Shown: positions 8,453 to 17,224, numbered from the stretch's first letter. The stretch: 64,000 nucleotides of DNA from Flavobacteriaceae bacterium (GCA_947457615.1 CANGWK010000002.1:113180-177179), one strand, 5' to 3'. Notes: generated by a model from the sequence alone, not told the origin. Numbers and translations: made by a program.

Positions 8453-9457
8453 TTATGTTAACGAAGATTTAATAGCTTCTAAATTTTGGTAGACTTCTTT
8501 AACTGCTTGCGAATGTTCTTTTTGCAAAATCATTATCGCATCGGGAGTATGAATAAACAAACAATTTTGCATGCCAACAAACGAGGTGTGCACTTGGGTC
8601 CCTATAATCATATTACCATTTGTATCTATAGGATGCCCTTTTTTAACCAAATAATCATAAATAGATTCAAATGAACCTAAATCGGACCAATCAAAACTTG
8701 TAGGCACGACTTTTATGTTAGAGCTTCTTTCCATTACAGCATAGTCTACACTGATGGATGGTATTTTCAACGACAATTCTAAATCTAAAAATCCATTTTT
8801 ATTTGCATCCCAAGCTAGCTTAGATTTGCGGTAAACTTCTGGTTCTTGTTTTTCTAATTCCGATAAGAACAAACCAGCTTTAAAACAAAAGAGACCACTG
8901 TTCCAAAAGTAATTACCACTTTCTAAATAAGTAGTTGCTGTAGTCAAATTGGGTTTTTCGTGAAAGGCAATTACGTTTTCACCATCAAATTCAATATATC
9001 CATAACCCGTTTCTGGCTTGGTGGGTTGAATGCCAAAGGTCACCAAGAAATCTTGGTTAGCTAGAGCAATGGCTTGTTGCACCGATTTAGAATACAAGTC
9101 GCTGCCTTCAATAACATGATCGGAAGGTGTAATAAGCAAAATATCATTAGGGTGGGAGGAAAATGCTGCAAAAGCTATTGCTGCAGCAGTGTTTCTTGGT
9201 GTTGCCTCAACTATGTGTGTGAAAGAAGTATTGAATTTAGTCATTACCGCATTACTCATTTGGTAATTTTCGATATTTCCCACCACGACCAATTTGTTCG
9301 TAGAATCAGCATTTCGGGCTACAGTTTTCTCAAAAAGAGACTGGCCATCAAAAAGTTCCAAATATTGTTTTGGTTGACTTTTTCTAGAAAGAGGCCAAAG
9401 CCTGCTTCCTACGCCGCCAGTTAAAACTACAAGAGTTACATTAGATTTAGTAGACAT
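8453..9457 (-). CDS. manC: Mannose-1-phosphate guanylyltransferase
   Basis: 334 residues. Makes GDP-mannose from GTP and mannose 1-phosphate. The nucleotidyltransferase signature LTGGVGSRLWPLSRKSQPKQ is at the N-terminus, with ITPSDHVI, FGIQPTKPETGYGYIEF and FHEKPN further on, then YFWNSGLFCF and DYAVMERSSNIKVV. It is the short, single-domain form without the phosphomannose isomerase domain of AlgA/ManC fusions. First gene of the GDP-fucose operon. In the 249-bp leader (9458-9706) a TATATTTG box lies at 9548-9555. Confidence 0.95.
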   Translation of the reverse strand: MSTKSNVTLVVLTGGVGSRLWPLSRKSQPKQYLELFDGQSLFEKTVARNADSTNKLVVVGNIENYQMSNAVMTKFNTSFTHIVEATPRNTAAAIAFAAFSSHPNDILLITPSDHVIEGSDLYSKSVQQAIALANQDFLVTFGIQPTKPETGYGYIEFDGENVIAFHEKPNLTTATTYLESGNYFWNSGLFCFKAGLFLSELEKQEPEVYRKSKLAWDANKNGFLDLELSLKIPSISVDYAVMERSSNIKVVPTSFDWSDLGSFESIYDYLVKKGHPIDTNGNMIIGTQVHTSFVGMQNCLFIHTPDAIMILQKEHSQAVKEVYQNLEAIKSSLT

Positions 9458-9547
9458 ATTTGTTTTTTTGATTTGGGGACAAAAAGGTTATTTCTGTGTG
9501 TTAACTAGACAGATTAAATCTTGGTTTAACATTTCATAAATAAAATA

Positions 9548-9555
9548 CAAATATA
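9548..9555 (-). promoter_or_regulatory. Possible -7 box of manC operon
   Basis: Minus-strand TATATTTG matches the TAnnTTTG consensus, about 90 bases upstream of the manC start. No -33 element at the right distance, so this is tentative. The rest of 9458-9706 is A/T-rich without a visible gene. Confidence 0.4.
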
Positions 9556-9706
9556 CAAAAAGAAATTAGTGGTTTCCCTTGATAAGTCATAATAGTGTTA
9601 TTCTAATATAAAAAATTTGCAAAATTTAACATTATTCTATTTACAAATAGAAAAATTCAAATCAATTCAAAGTAAAAGTATTTTAGTTAATCAGTGCTTA
9701 TTTAAA

Positions 9707-10696
9707 TTAAACAGTTAAGCCTGTATAATTCTCTTGAATTTGATTTAATGTTTGGAACAAAACTTCAGGATCTTCAATGGTTACCAGTTTCAATCGGAAT
9801 TCTTTAAAGTTGGCAATTCCTTTGAAATAATTGGTGTAATGACGGCGCATTTCTACAATTCCGAGGCGTTCCCCTTTCCAATCCATAGACCACGTTAAAT
9901 GGTTGCGAGCTGCTTCTACTCTGTCGTTAATTGTTGGTTTTGCCAAATGTTCTCCAGTAGCAAAGTAGTGTTTAATTTCGTTGAAAATCCACGGATAACC
10001 AATAGCCGCACGGCCTATCATCATTCCGTCAAGACCAAACTTATTTTTATATTCCAAAGCTTTTTCGGGAGAATCAATATCGCCATTTCCAAAAATGGGC
10101 ATGGTAATTCTAGGATTATTCTTCACGCGTTCAATATGCGACCAATCGGAGTGGCCTTTATACATTTGTGCTCTTGTTCTAGCATGAACTGTTAGCGCTT
10201 GCACACCAATATCTTGTAATCGCTCGGCAACCTCATCAATATTTATAGAACTTTCATCCCAACCCAAGCGGGTTTTTACCGTTACCGGGAGATTAGTCCC
10301 TTTAATTACTGATTTTGTTAAACGAATCATCAAATCGACATCTTTCAATACTCCGGCGCCAGCGCCTTTGCAAACCACTTTTTTAACAGGACAACCAAAA
10401 TTTATATCTACCAAATCGGGTTGCACGGCATCAACAATTCTAGCCGACATTTCCATGGCTTCTTCATCACCTCCAAATATTTGAATCCCAACTGGTCGTT
10501 CGTAATCGAAAATATCCAATTTCATACGACTTTTTACGGCATCACGAATCAATCCTTCGCTAGAAATAAATTCGGAATACATTAAATCGGCACCATGCAA
10601 TTTACACAATCTACGAAATGGCGGATCGCTCACGTCTTCCATAGGTGCAAGTAGTAGTGGAAAATCAGGTAATATTATGTTGCCTATTTTGGGCAT
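9707..10696 (-). CDS. dusB: tRNA-dihydrouridine synthase
   Basis: 329 residues. FMN-dependent reduction of specific uridines in the tRNA D-loop. TIM-barrel Dus family: PLLLAPMEDVSDPPFRRLCK, IQIFGGDEEAMEMSARI, the catalytic Cys in NFGCPVKKVVCKGAGAGVLK, VKTRLGWDES, VHARTRAQMYKG and GNGDIDSPEKA / MIGRAAIGYPW for FMN phosphate. DusB is the usual bacterial subtype of this length. Monocistronic; a -7 box lies just upstream at 10713-10720. Confidence 0.95.
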   Translation of the reverse strand: MPKIGNIILPDFPLLLAPMEDVSDPPFRRLCKLHGADLMYSEFISSEGLIRDAVKSRMKLDIFDYERPVGIQIFGGDEEAMEMSARIVDAVQPDLVDINFGCPVKKVVCKGAGAGVLKDVDLMIRLTKSVIKGTNLPVTVKTRLGWDESSINIDEVAERLQDIGVQALTVHARTRAQMYKGHSDWSHIERVKNNPRITMPIFGNGDIDSPEKALEYKNKFGLDGMMIGRAAIGYPWIFNEIKHYFATGEHLAKPTINDRVEAARNHLTWSMDWKGERLGIVEMRRHYTNYFKGIANFKEFRLKLVTIEDPEVLFQTLNQIQENYTGLTV

Positions 10697-10712
10697 TGGT
10701 AGTAATTTTTGA

Positions 10713-10720
10713 CAAAGATA
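10713..10720 (-). promoter_or_regulatory. -7 promoter box of dusB
   Basis: Minus-strand TATCTTTG, fitting TAnnTTTG, 16 bases upstream of the dusB ATG at 10696. No -33 element recognised. Confidence 0.5.
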
Positions 10721-10749
10721 GGGGTTTTGGGAGAATAGAAAATAGAGAA

Positions 10750-11095
10750 AAGAAAATAAGATTTAACGTTTTTTATTCATTAAGATGTTATTTAATTTTA
10801 TTAAAACCTCACCCCCAACCCCTCTCCAAAGGAGAGGGGAGCCAAGACGCACTTATTATTATTAATTGGAAACAAATTATTGTATTTTTTTTCTATCACG
10901 CTCAAAACATTTACAAGGAAATATGGTTTTATGTTTTTATCCATTAAGATTCATAAGTCTTAATTTTATTAAAACCTCATCCCCAACCCCTCTCCAAAGG
11001 AGAGGGGAGCCAAGACGCACTTGTTATAAGTATTTATTTAAAGAACTTTTTTTTTATTCTATCACGTTGAACTCCTCAATGAAATAAGATTTTTC
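10750..11095. repeat. Tandem direct repeat of about 168 bp with REP-like palindromes
   Basis: Two diverged copies of a unit of roughly 168 bp, plus the start of a third (ATAAGATTT...CGTTTTTTA near 11083-11105). Each unit has ATTAAGAT, TTTTATTAAAACCTCA, the perfect palindrome CCCCTCTCC-AAA-GGAGAGGGG (10819-10839 and 10987-11007), GAGCCAAGACGCACTT, and CTATCACG. The palindrome is the same as at 1777-1797. Apparent ORFs across this stretch are spurious. Confidence 0.8.
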
Positions 11096-11192
11096 GTTTT
11101 TTAAACTAGTAAGATATTTAAGTTACAATAAGTCCAAAATTTTCTTAATCCCTTGGTGTTTTAAAAGAACTAGTTTCAAAAGTTTTACCATA

Positions 11193-11200
11193 TATTTGCA
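11193..11200 (+). promoter_or_regulatory. -7 promoter box of the lepA leader
   Basis: TATATTTG, a full TAnnTTTG match. Initiation a few bases downstream would give a lepA leader of about 135 nt that begins just before the GC-rich structured element at 11220-11317. Confidence 0.5.
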
Positions 11201-11219
11201 GATTAAAGCCTTAATAATT

Positions 11220-11317
11220 GGGGTTGCGTGAGGGATAGAAGCGGTATCCTTTTGTGAAGCGGTAGCGGAACGAAAGATAAAGCGGATAGCCCGACGGCTT
11301 TTTCTGCCGGCACGCCC
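11220..11317 (+). ncRNA. Candidate structured RNA in the lepA leader
   Basis: A 98-nt GC-rich island in A/T-rich intergenic DNA. It folds well by eye: outer stem GCGTG (11226-11230) with CACGC (11311-11315) flanked by GG/CC, an inner stem TATCCTTTTGT (11245-11255) with ACGAAAGATA (11270-11279), and a third hairpin near GGC-TTTTTCT-GCC. An alternative GGATA/TATCC pairing also exists. It lies between a -7 box and lepA. Similar AGGGATAGAAGCGG...GCGGATAGCCCG islands are, from memory, common in flavobacterial genomes; the Rfam Flavo-1 motif is a possible identity that I could not verify. It may be a leader element or an independent small RNA. Confidence 0.5.
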
Positions 11318-11339
11318 AAAAAATTGACAAAATTCTAGC

Positions 11340-13136
11340 ATGAAAAATATAAGAAATTTTTGCATTATTGCACATATTGATCACGGAAAAAGTACGCTTG
11401 CCGACCGACTTCTTGGCGCAACCCAAACGGTTACTGCTCGCGAGGAAAAGGCGCAGTTGTTAGACAATATGGACTTGGAGCGCGAACGTGGGATTACCAT
11501 TAAGAGTCATGCGATTCAGATGGAGTACACTTACAAAGGCGAAGAATATGTTTTAAATTTGATTGACACGCCAGGACACGTAGATTTTTCTTATGAAGTT
11601 TCGCGATCTATTGCTGCTTGCGAAGGAGCACTTTTAATTGTAGATGCTGCGCAAAGCATTCAGGCACAGACTATTTCTAACTTATATTTGGCTTTAGAAA
11701 ACGACTTGGAGATTATTCCGGTTTTGAATAAAGTGGATTTGCCAAGTGCTAATCCAGAGGAAGTTAGCGACGATATTATTGATTTATTAGGTTGCAAATT
11801 GGAGGATATTATTCACGCTTCGGGTAAAACTGGATTTGGTGTTGAAAATATTTTGGCTGCCATTATTGAAAAAATTCCTGCTCCAAAAGGGAATAAAGAC
11901 GAACCATTACAGGCATTAATTTTCGATTCGCATTATAATCCGTTCCGTGGAATTGAGGTTATTTTTCGTGTGAAAAATGGCGAAATTAAAAAAGGTCAAA
12001 AGATTAAATTCATGGCTACTGGTAATGAATATTTTGCAGATGAAGTGGGAACTTTGAAATTAAATCAGGTTCCGAAGAGTGTGATTTCTACTGGAGATGT
12101 TGGGTATTTGATTTCTGGAATTAAGGAAGCTAAGGAAGTAAAAGTTGGGGATACTTTAACGGATGCTAAAACACCAACTACTAATATGATTACGGGTTTT
12201 GAGGATGTAAAACCAATGGTGTTTGCTGGGATTTATCCAGTTGATACTGATGACTATGAAGATTTGCGTGCTTCGATGGAGAAGCTGCAATTGAATGATG
12301 CATCGTTGGTTTTCACGCCAGAAAGTTCGGCTGCATTGGGATTTGGTTTTAGATGTGGATTCTTAGGTATGTTGCACTTGGAAATTATTCAAGAACGACT
12401 AGAACGCGAATACGATATGACGGTAATTACCACGGTACCAAACGTTTCGTATTTGGCTTACACCAAAAAAGAACCGGATATCTCGTTTGTAATTAATAAC
12501 CCTTCTGATTTACCTGATCCATCCAAATTAGAGCGTGTTGAAGAACCTTTTATTAAAGCAACAATAATTACAAAAGCCGATTATGTTGGAAATGTAATGA
12601 GTTTGTGTATTGAAAAACGAGGAGTTATTACTAATCAAACGTATTTGACAACAGAAAGAGTAGAATTAAATTTTGATATGCCATTGGCCGAAATTGTATT
12701 TGATTTTTACGATAGATTGAAAACGGTGTCTAAAGGTTATGCCTCTTTTGATTATACGCCAATTGGAATGAGAACATCAAAATTAGTAAAATTGGATGTT
12801 TTGTTAAACGCTCAATCGGTGGATGCACTTTCGGCATTGATACACGAAAGTAATGCATATAACATTGGTAAAAAAATGTGTGAAAAACTTCGGGAGTTAA
12901 TTCCGAGACAGCAATTTGATATTCCGATTCAAGCAGCAATTGGAGCCAAAATTATTGCGCGTGAAACGATAAAGGCCTTACGTAAAGACGTTACCGCAAA
13001 ATGTTATGGTGGTGATATTTCGAGAAAGCGTAAACTTCTTGAAAAACAGAAAAAAGGTAAAAAGAGAATGCGTTTAGTAGGAAATGTAGAGATTCCGCAA
13101 GAAGCTTTTATGGCGGTATTGAAGTTGAATGACTAG
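11340..13136 (+). CDS. lepA: Elongation factor 4 (ribosome back-translocase LepA)
   Basis: 598 residues, the standard LepA length. Translational GTPase that remodels stalled or mistranslocated ribosomes. G-motifs: [15 protein letters not shown] (G1), [12 protein letters not shown] (G2), [14 protein letters not shown] (G3) and [12 protein letters not shown] (G4). Diagnostic of LepA rather than EF-G are [38 protein letters not shown], and the C-terminal unique domain with [20 protein letters not shown] (shown in part). Monocistronic, with a leader that may hold a structured RNA, and a terminator 36 bp downstream. Confidence 0.98.
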   Translation: MKNIRNFCIIAHIDHGKSTLADRLLGATQTVTAREEKAQLLDNMDLERERGITIKSHAIQMEYTYKGEEYVLNLIDTPGHVDFSYEVSRSIAACEGALLIVDAAQSIQAQTISNLYLALENDLEIIPVLNKVDLPSANPEEVSDDIIDLLGCKLEDIIHASGKTGFGVENILAAIIEKIPAPKGNKDEPLQALIFDSHYNPFRGIEVIFRVKNGEIKKGQKIKFMATGNEYFADEVGTLKLNQVPKSVISTGDVGYLISGIKEAKEVKVGDTLTDAKTPTTNMITGFEDVKPMVFAGIYPVDTDDYEDLRASMEKLQLNDASLVFTPESSAALGFGFRCGFLGMLHLEIIQERLEREYDMTVITTVPNVSYLAYTKKEPDISFVINNPSDLPDPSKLERVEEPFIKATIITKADYVGNVMSLCIEKRGVITNQTYLTTERVELNFDMPLAEIVFDFYDRLKTVSKGYASFDYTPIGMRTSKLVKLDVLLNAQSVDALSALIHESNAYNIGKKMCEKLRELIPRQQFDIPIQAAIGAKIIARETIKALRKDVTAKCYGGDISRKRKLLEKQKKGKKRMRLVGNVEIPQEAFMAVLKLND

Positions 13137-13171
13137 GAGGTATTAAGATAATAGTATTAAGAATTAAGACT

Positions 13172-13203
13172 AACCCATTGACGAAAGTTGTTGGGTTTTT
13201 TGT
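13172..13203 (+). terminator. Intrinsic terminator of lepA
   Basis: Arms AACCCA and TGGGTT around a 14-nt loop, followed by a run of T. The T-run merges into the -33 element of the next promoter. Confidence 0.7.
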
Positions 13204-13231
13204 TGGGAGAAACATTATTTTATTAAATTTG
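13199..13231 (+). promoter_or_regulatory. Promoter of the toxin-antitoxin pair, leaderless
   Basis: -33 TTTG (13199-13202), 21-nt spacer and -7 TAAATTTG (13224-13231) fit the Bacteroidetes promoter well. The box ends 4 bases before the antitoxin ATG, so the message probably starts at the start codon. The -33 element shares bases with the lepA terminator. Confidence 0.6.
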
Positions 13232-13235
13232 TATT

Positions 13236-13457
13236 ATGGATGCTTTAAAAATAAATAGCGAATTGAATTTAAATCAACTTTTGGATGCTGTAAAAAAATT
13301 ATCTCCTAAGGAGCTACTTACTCTAAATGATGCTATTTGGAAGGAAGCAATTGAAATTCCGCTAGAGCACCAAACTTTAGTTTTAAATCGAGTTGCAAAA
13401 TCAGAATTAGATTCTACTAGAATCTTAGCTTGGGAAGAAGTTTCTAATAACTTATAA
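13236..13457 (+). CDS. Antitoxin of a ParE/RelE-type module
   Basis: 73 residues. Small acidic/amphipathic protein (KINSELNLNQLLDAVKKLS, then SPKELLTLNDAIWKEA) with a Leu-rich helical pattern and a charged tail (SELDSTRILAWEEVSNNL) typical of antitoxins that wrap their toxin. It has no recognised DNA-binding motif. It precedes the toxin gene by 3 bp and has a strong, leaderless promoter. Assignment depends largely on that context. Confidence 0.7.
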   Translation: MDALKINSELNLNQLLDAVKKLSPKELLTLNDAIWKEAIEIPLEHQTLVLNRVAKSELDSTRILAWEEVSNNL

Positions 13458-13460
13458 TCC

Positions 13461-13766
13461 TTGAAATATTTATTAAGAATAGATATTGATGCCTTTAAGG
13501 ATATTCAAAAAGCTTGCGTTTGGTATGATTTACAATTAAAAGGTTTAGGACAACGTTATAAAAGCCAAGTCAAAAAGGAAGTTGATTCGTTAAAGATAAA
13601 CCCATATTTATTTTCATTAAAATATAATGAAATTCATTGTAGAAAAATTGAAAAATTTCCTTTTTTAATTCATTACAAAATTAACGAAGAATTGAAAACG
13701 GTAACCGTTTATGCCGTTTTTCATACTTCTAGAAGTCCGGAAATTTGGGATAGAAACAACAAGTAA
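13461..13766 (+). CDS. ParE/RelE-superfamily toxin
   Basis: 101 residues with a TTG start three bases after the antitoxin stop; no ATG is available near the start. The fold is suggested by DIDAFKDIQKACVWYDLQLK (helix with conserved aromatic), GLGQRYKSQVKKEVDSL, then the beta-strand part RKIEKFPFLIHYKIN and TVYAVFHTSRSPEIW, the family's usual last strand. RelE members cut mRNA on the ribosome and ParE members poison gyrase; which applies is not evident. Its stop codon abuts the stop of the convergent sigma-factor gene with no gap. Confidence 0.8.
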   Translation: MKYLLRIDIDAFKDIQKACVWYDLQLKGLGQRYKSQVKKEVDSLKINPYLFSLKYNEIHCRKIEKFPFLIHYKINEELKTVTVYAVFHTSRSPEIWDRNNK

Positions 13767-14327
13767 TTACTCCATATATATTACCCAGTTGTTTTTCACT
13801 TTTCTTCTTGCATTACAAAGCAAGTTGGAAACCGTTTTTTCTGAAATTCCCATTTGATTTACTATTTCTTCTTTTGTAAATCCATCAATTACTAAGGTTA
13901 AAACTGTTTTTTCTTTTACAGGAAGGGTTGCTAATAGTGCATCAAAGTTAGATTGGGTAGTATTTGTTAACGATTCGTTGAAAGCTAACATTGGGAATTC
14001 CTTTTGAATGTTTTCTAGAATTCGGGATCTGTTTTTGTTGATTTTCAGAACATCCAAACTTTGGTTGCGCACCATGATAAAGAGCATAGCTTTTATGTTT
14101 ATCTTATTTGAAATAAACTTTTGTATTCTTCTATCGTTGGGCATTTTTAATAATTTTTCAAAACAATCTGCCACGATATCTTCTGCTTCTGCCTCGCATT
14201 TTACATATCGGTAAGCAACTAAATGCAACTCGGAAACTATAACTTTATATAAATGCGACAAGACTTGGTTCTCTCCTTTGCAAAAAAGATTAAGTGAAGT
14301 AGGTTTTATGTATTGCAATTCGTGCAA
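13767..14327 (-). CDS. ECF-like RNA polymerase sigma factor
   Basis: 186 residues. Region 2 is seen as VAYRYVKCEAEAEDIVADCFEKLL and AMLFIMVRNQSLDVLKINKN, and region 4 as LATLPVKEKTVLTLVIDGFT followed by the helix-turn-helix EEIVNQMGISEKTVSNLLCNARRKV (shown in pieces). The order matches the FecI/ECF41-independent Bacteroidetes sigma-70 family. The start is TTG; no in-frame ATG lies near it. There is no FecR-type anti-sigma gene next to it, so it is an orphan. It is divergent from the WYL regulator. Confidence 0.85.
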   Translation of the reverse strand: MHELQYIKPTSLNLFCKGENQVLSHLYKVIVSELHLVAYRYVKCEAEAEDIVADCFEKLLKMPNDRRIQKFISNKINIKAMLFIMVRNQSLDVLKINKNRSRILENIQKEFPMLAFNESLTNTTQSNFDALLATLPVKEKTVLTLVIDGFTKEEIVNQMGISEKTVSNLLCNARRKVKNNWVIYME

Positions 14328-14404
14328 AATATTATAATTGTTGTTTATTTTTTGAGCTGAAAAGCTAATGTATTTTAGTATAATTCAAAACTACATTACA
14401 ACAA

Positions 14405-14445
14405 TGTCAAATAATGACAATCATAAAAGATTATTCTTACATTTG
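14405..14445 (+). promoter_or_regulatory. Promoter and candidate operator of the WYL regulator
   Basis: A -7 box TACATTTG at 14438-14445 is 12 bases before the ATG at 14458. About 20 bases further upstream lies an inverted repeat TGTCA-AATAA-TGACA (14405-14419), overlapping where the -33 region should be. It lies in the divergent spacer with the sigma gene and is a plausible binding site for the WYL protein itself. Confidence 0.45.
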
Positions 14446-14457
14446 TAAAAAAAAATA

Positions 14458-15501
14458 ATGAAATCTCCTCAAGAAATTGCCTTAAAAATTTATTTTTTAC
14501 TGAAAGAAAAACCTTACACTGTAGAGGACTTATTTCATAAATTGAAAACTTTGGATATTCAAATTTCGAAGAGAAGTGTCTATCGTTATTTGGAGAAGTT
14601 AGAACATTCCTTAAATTCTGAAGAAGAAACTATTGAAATTGAAGTCGAAGAAAAAAATAAAAAAACTTTTTTTATTTCTACCAATTCTAAAGACATAAAA
14701 ATATCCCAGAGCGATTGGGTAAGTTACATAAACAACAACTATATTTTCCAATCTAATTATAACTTTTCGATTGAGGAAAAGGAAATTAACAAAAAAATAG
14801 TCGACTTTATTCAAGCCAAAGCGCCAATAAAATCTCAAATTGTTTCCAATTTGAAACTTAAAAATGACTATTACGAAGCGACTAGTTTTGGAGAGTTAAT
14901 TATGAATGACAAACATAAAAAAGTACTATTCAAGTTACTTTATTATCTTTCAAATAATTGTTCTATTGGTGTTGTAAAATATTCTGATTCTGTAGTTCAA
15001 AACAGTAATATTCCAGTACTTAATGAAGAGTTAATTCCGTTGAAGATTTGGTACCATAGAGGTAATTATAGTTTGAGTTTTTTTTCTATTGAGGAAGAAA
15101 AAATTCATACACTGGAATTAGACATGATTGAGGCTATAAATTACCACAGCAAAACAGCTGAAAAACTAAATAATAAAGAAATAATTCCCCCTACTTTTGG
15201 GTACCATCCTCCAATTGTTGATGGGATATTTGAAATTGTTTTGCAATTTCCAGCTAATCCTGGGGAACATATTAGAAATAGATTTTGGAATAAAAGTCAA
15301 CGATTTGAAAAATTAGAAGATGGATCTATACAAATGTATTTAACTTCTGAAATTAACATAGAGTTAATTGGATGGATTAGTATGTGGTTGGATAATGTAA
15401 AAATTCTAAAACCCGAAGTTCTGAAAAACCATTTTATGGAAAAATTAAATAATATGGTTTTGATAAATGCCGATAAATTAGATGCAATTAATAACGGTTA
15501 G
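14458..15501 (+). CDS. HTH-WYL domain transcriptional regulator
   Basis: 347 residues. The N-terminal 60 residues form a winged helix-turn-helix (LLKEKPYTVEDLFHKLKTL, then ISKRSVYRYLEKLEHSL). The middle and C-terminal parts resemble the WYL and WCX modules: ELIPLKIWYHRGNYSLSFFS, then EIVLQFPANPGEHIRNRFW and INIELIGWISMWLDNVKILK-PEVL at the end. WYL proteins sense a ligand, often nucleic acid or nucleotide, and regulate stress or defence genes. No defence gene is adjacent. The 3' end overlaps the convergent SemiSWEET gene by 14 bp. Confidence 0.8.
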   Translation: MKSPQEIALKIYFLLKEKPYTVEDLFHKLKTLDIQISKRSVYRYLEKLEHSLNSEEETIEIEVEEKNKKTFFISTNSKDIKISQSDWVSYINNNYIFQSNYNFSIEEKEINKKIVDFIQAKAPIKSQIVSNLKLKNDYYEATSFGELIMNDKHKKVLFKLLYYLSNNCSIGVVKYSDSVVQNSNIPVLNEELIPLKIWYHRGNYSLSFFSIEEEKIHTLELDMIEAINYHSKTAEKLNNKEIIPPTFGYHPPIVDGIFEIVLQFPANPGEHIRNRFWNKSQRFEKLEDGSIQMYLTSEINIELIGWISMWLDNVKILKPEVLKNHFMEKLNNMVLINADKLDAINNG

Positions 15502-15757
15502 TTTCTCTGTAAAAGTAACAGGCTAACAGAATTAATGCATTGGTAAGAATTCCAATAAAATTAGAAACTATTATAGGCCAGCTACTAATTTCGATACCAT
15601 AAAGCAACCAAATAAATGCACCAAGCACAATTATTAAATGGGTTACTTTAGAAATATCTGCAGCACTTTTTCTAAGAAATATCCTATAAATTTGAGGAAT
15701 ACTAGAGAGCCCCATGGATACTCCAGCAACGGATGCTAATACAGATAATAGTGTCAT
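15488..15757 (-). CDS. SemiSWEET-type sugar transporter (PQ-loop protein)
   Basis: 89 residues from the ATG at 15757; a longer reading starts at a TTG at 15787. Three transmembrane helices with the PQ-loop signature GLSSIPQIYRIFLRKSAADI in helix 1 and the loop after it, as in bacterial SemiSWEETs, which dimerise to form a sugar facilitator. WLLYGIEISSWPIIVSNFIG forms the start of helices 2-3. Inner-membrane protein. The 3' end overlaps the WYL gene by 14 bp on the other strand. Confidence 0.85.
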   Translation of the reverse strand: MTLLSVLASVAGVSMGLSSIPQIYRIFLRKSAADISKVTHLIIVLGAFIWLLYGIEISSWPIIVSNFIGILTNALILLACYFYRETNRY

Positions 15758-15787
15758 AATAGTTAAATAAGCTCGTAAATATATCAA

Positions 15788-16040
15788 TTAATAAGAACCG
15801 ATTATAAGAATTTTCTTAATTTTAATTATTGCTGAAGACCATCTTACACTTGATTAAATGGAAAATTTGATAGTTTATTGAAGTGATTTTATGTTAATAA
15901 AATATTTTTTGCTCTTTGTGAAACTTCGCGCTTTTTAGAGTTCTTTGTGAAAGACCTTATTACTGTAACACAAAGAGCGACAAAGGAAGCGAAAAAGTTG
16001 TATTTCTAAAATAATAGAGGCCATCAAAAGTAATTTAAGT
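15788..16040. other. Gene-free spacer with dispersed-repeat-like sequence
   Basis: No ORF of quality. It contains CTCTTTGTGAAACTTCGCGC and ACACAAAGAGCGACAAAGGA, which are partly inverted versions of each other (CTCTTTGTG against CACAAAGAG) about 65 bp apart and could pair as a long stem. Such TTTGTG/CACAAAG strings look like a decayed dispersed repeat. Confidence 0.4.
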
Positions 16041-16043
16041 GAC

Positions 16044-16075
16044 TTTGTAGCAAACGAAAATCCTTCGTACCTTTA
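16044..16075 (+). promoter_or_regulatory. Promoter of thiL, leaderless
   Basis: -33 TTTG (16044-16047), 20-nt spacer, -7 TACCTTTA (16068-16075, one mismatch to TAnnTTTG). The -7 box ends 4 bases before the ATG at 16080, so the transcript should start at the start codon. Confidence 0.55.
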
Positions 16076-16079
16076 CGCA

Positions 16080-17126
16080 ATGATAGAAGAAAAAAATCCG
16101 CAGCGTACTTCGCTTTCTCAATTGGGCGAATTTGGTTTGATTGAACATTTGACCAAAAATTTCACCATTCAACAACCTTCCACTATAAAAGGAATTGGAG
16201 ATGATGCTGCTGTGTTAGATTTTGGATCTAAAAAAGTAGTAGTTTCAACTGATATATTAATTGAAGGCGTTCATTTTGATTTATCTTACATGCCCCTAAA
16301 ACATTTAGGATACAAGGCAGTGGTGGTTAATGTGTCGGACATCTGTGCTATGAATGCCAAAGCAACTCACATTACTGTTTCGGTTGCTGTTTCTAATCGG
16401 TTCCCATTGGAGGCCTTAGACGAATTGTTTGAAGGAATTACCTACGCTGCAAATGAATATAAAGTAGATGTAATTGGCGGCGACACAACTTCTTCTCAAA
16501 AAGGATTGATTATTTCTATTACCGCTATTGGTGAAGCCTACGCAGATGAAATTGTATATCGAAGTGGCGCACAACAAACGGATTTGTTGGTAGTTACCGG
16601 CGATATTGGGGCTGCATACATGGGACTGAAAGTTTTGGAACGAGAAAAAGAAGTTTTTCAAGTAAACCCTAATTCGCAACCCGATTTAGATGCTTACACC
16701 TATTTAATTGAACGCCAATTAAAGCCTGAGGCACGTAAAGATATTCGTACGTTATTACATGCTTTAGAAATAAAACCAACTTCAATGATTGATATTTCGG
16801 ATGGTTTATCGTCAGAAATTATACATATTTGCAAGCAATCAAAAGTGGGCTGTAATCTGTACGAAGATAAATTGCCTTTAGACCCGCAATTAATAAATGT
16901 GTGTGAGGAATTTAATGTAGATAGCACCACAATGGCAATAAATGGCGGGGAAGATTATGAATTGTTGTTTACTATTGGCATGGCCGATTTTGAAAAAATA
17001 AAAGGAAATCCAAATTTCACAATTATTGGGCACATGACACAAGAAAGTGAAGGGATACATTTAATTACTCGAGCAGACACCAAAATTCCATTGAAAGCAA
17101 GAGGTTGGGATGCACTTAGCGAATAA
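16080..17126 (+). CDS. thiL: Thiamine-monophosphate kinase
   Basis: 348 residues. ATP-dependent phosphorylation of thiamine monophosphate to thiamine diphosphate, the last step of the pathway. AIR-synthase/ThiL fold: GIGDDAAVLDF and VVSTDILIEGVHFDLSYMP hold the Mg-binding acidic residues; HLGYKAVVVNVSDICAMNA, DVIGGDTTSSQKGL, the IDISDGLSSEI helix and NGGEDYELLFT are all ThiL signatures. No other thiamine gene lies nearby. Its promoter appears leaderless. Confidence 0.95.
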   Translation: MIEEKNPQRTSLSQLGEFGLIEHLTKNFTIQQPSTIKGIGDDAAVLDFGSKKVVVSTDILIEGVHFDLSYMPLKHLGYKAVVVNVSDICAMNAKATHITVSVAVSNRFPLEALDELFEGITYAANEYKVDVIGGDTTSSQKGLIISITAIGEAYADEIVYRSGAQQTDLLVVTGDIGAAYMGLKVLEREKEVFQVNPNSQPDLDAYTYLIERQLKPEARKDIRTLLHALEIKPTSMIDISDGLSSEIIHICKQSKVGCNLYEDKLPLDPQLINVCEEFNVDSTTMAINGGEDYELLFTIGMADFEKIKGNPNFTIIGHMTQESEGIHLITRADTKIPLKARGWDALSE

Positions 17127-17171
17127 CTTTTAAATATGCTTCTTTGAGTTTTTCTCTACAAAAAGTTAAAA

Positions 17172-17204
17172 TTTGCCATTTCTAAAATCATTAAATTATA
17201 TTTG
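17172..17204 (+). promoter_or_regulatory. Promoter of the small barrel protein gene
   Basis: -33 TTTG (17172-17175), 21-nt spacer and -7 TATATTTG (17197-17204) fit the Bacteroidetes consensus fully. The ATG follows 20 bases later at 17225. Confidence 0.65.
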
Positions 17205-17224
17205 GTTAACAAAACAAAAAAATT

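Noticed and set aside
10645..11087. Two overlapping plus-strand ORFs with the KPHPQPLSKGEG phrase
   Set aside because: They are translations of the REP-like palindrome repeats, a well-known source of spurious ORFs.
11123..11426. Minus-strand ORFs upstream of lepA
   Set aside because: They run antisense through the structured GC-rich island and into lepA, with no family motif.
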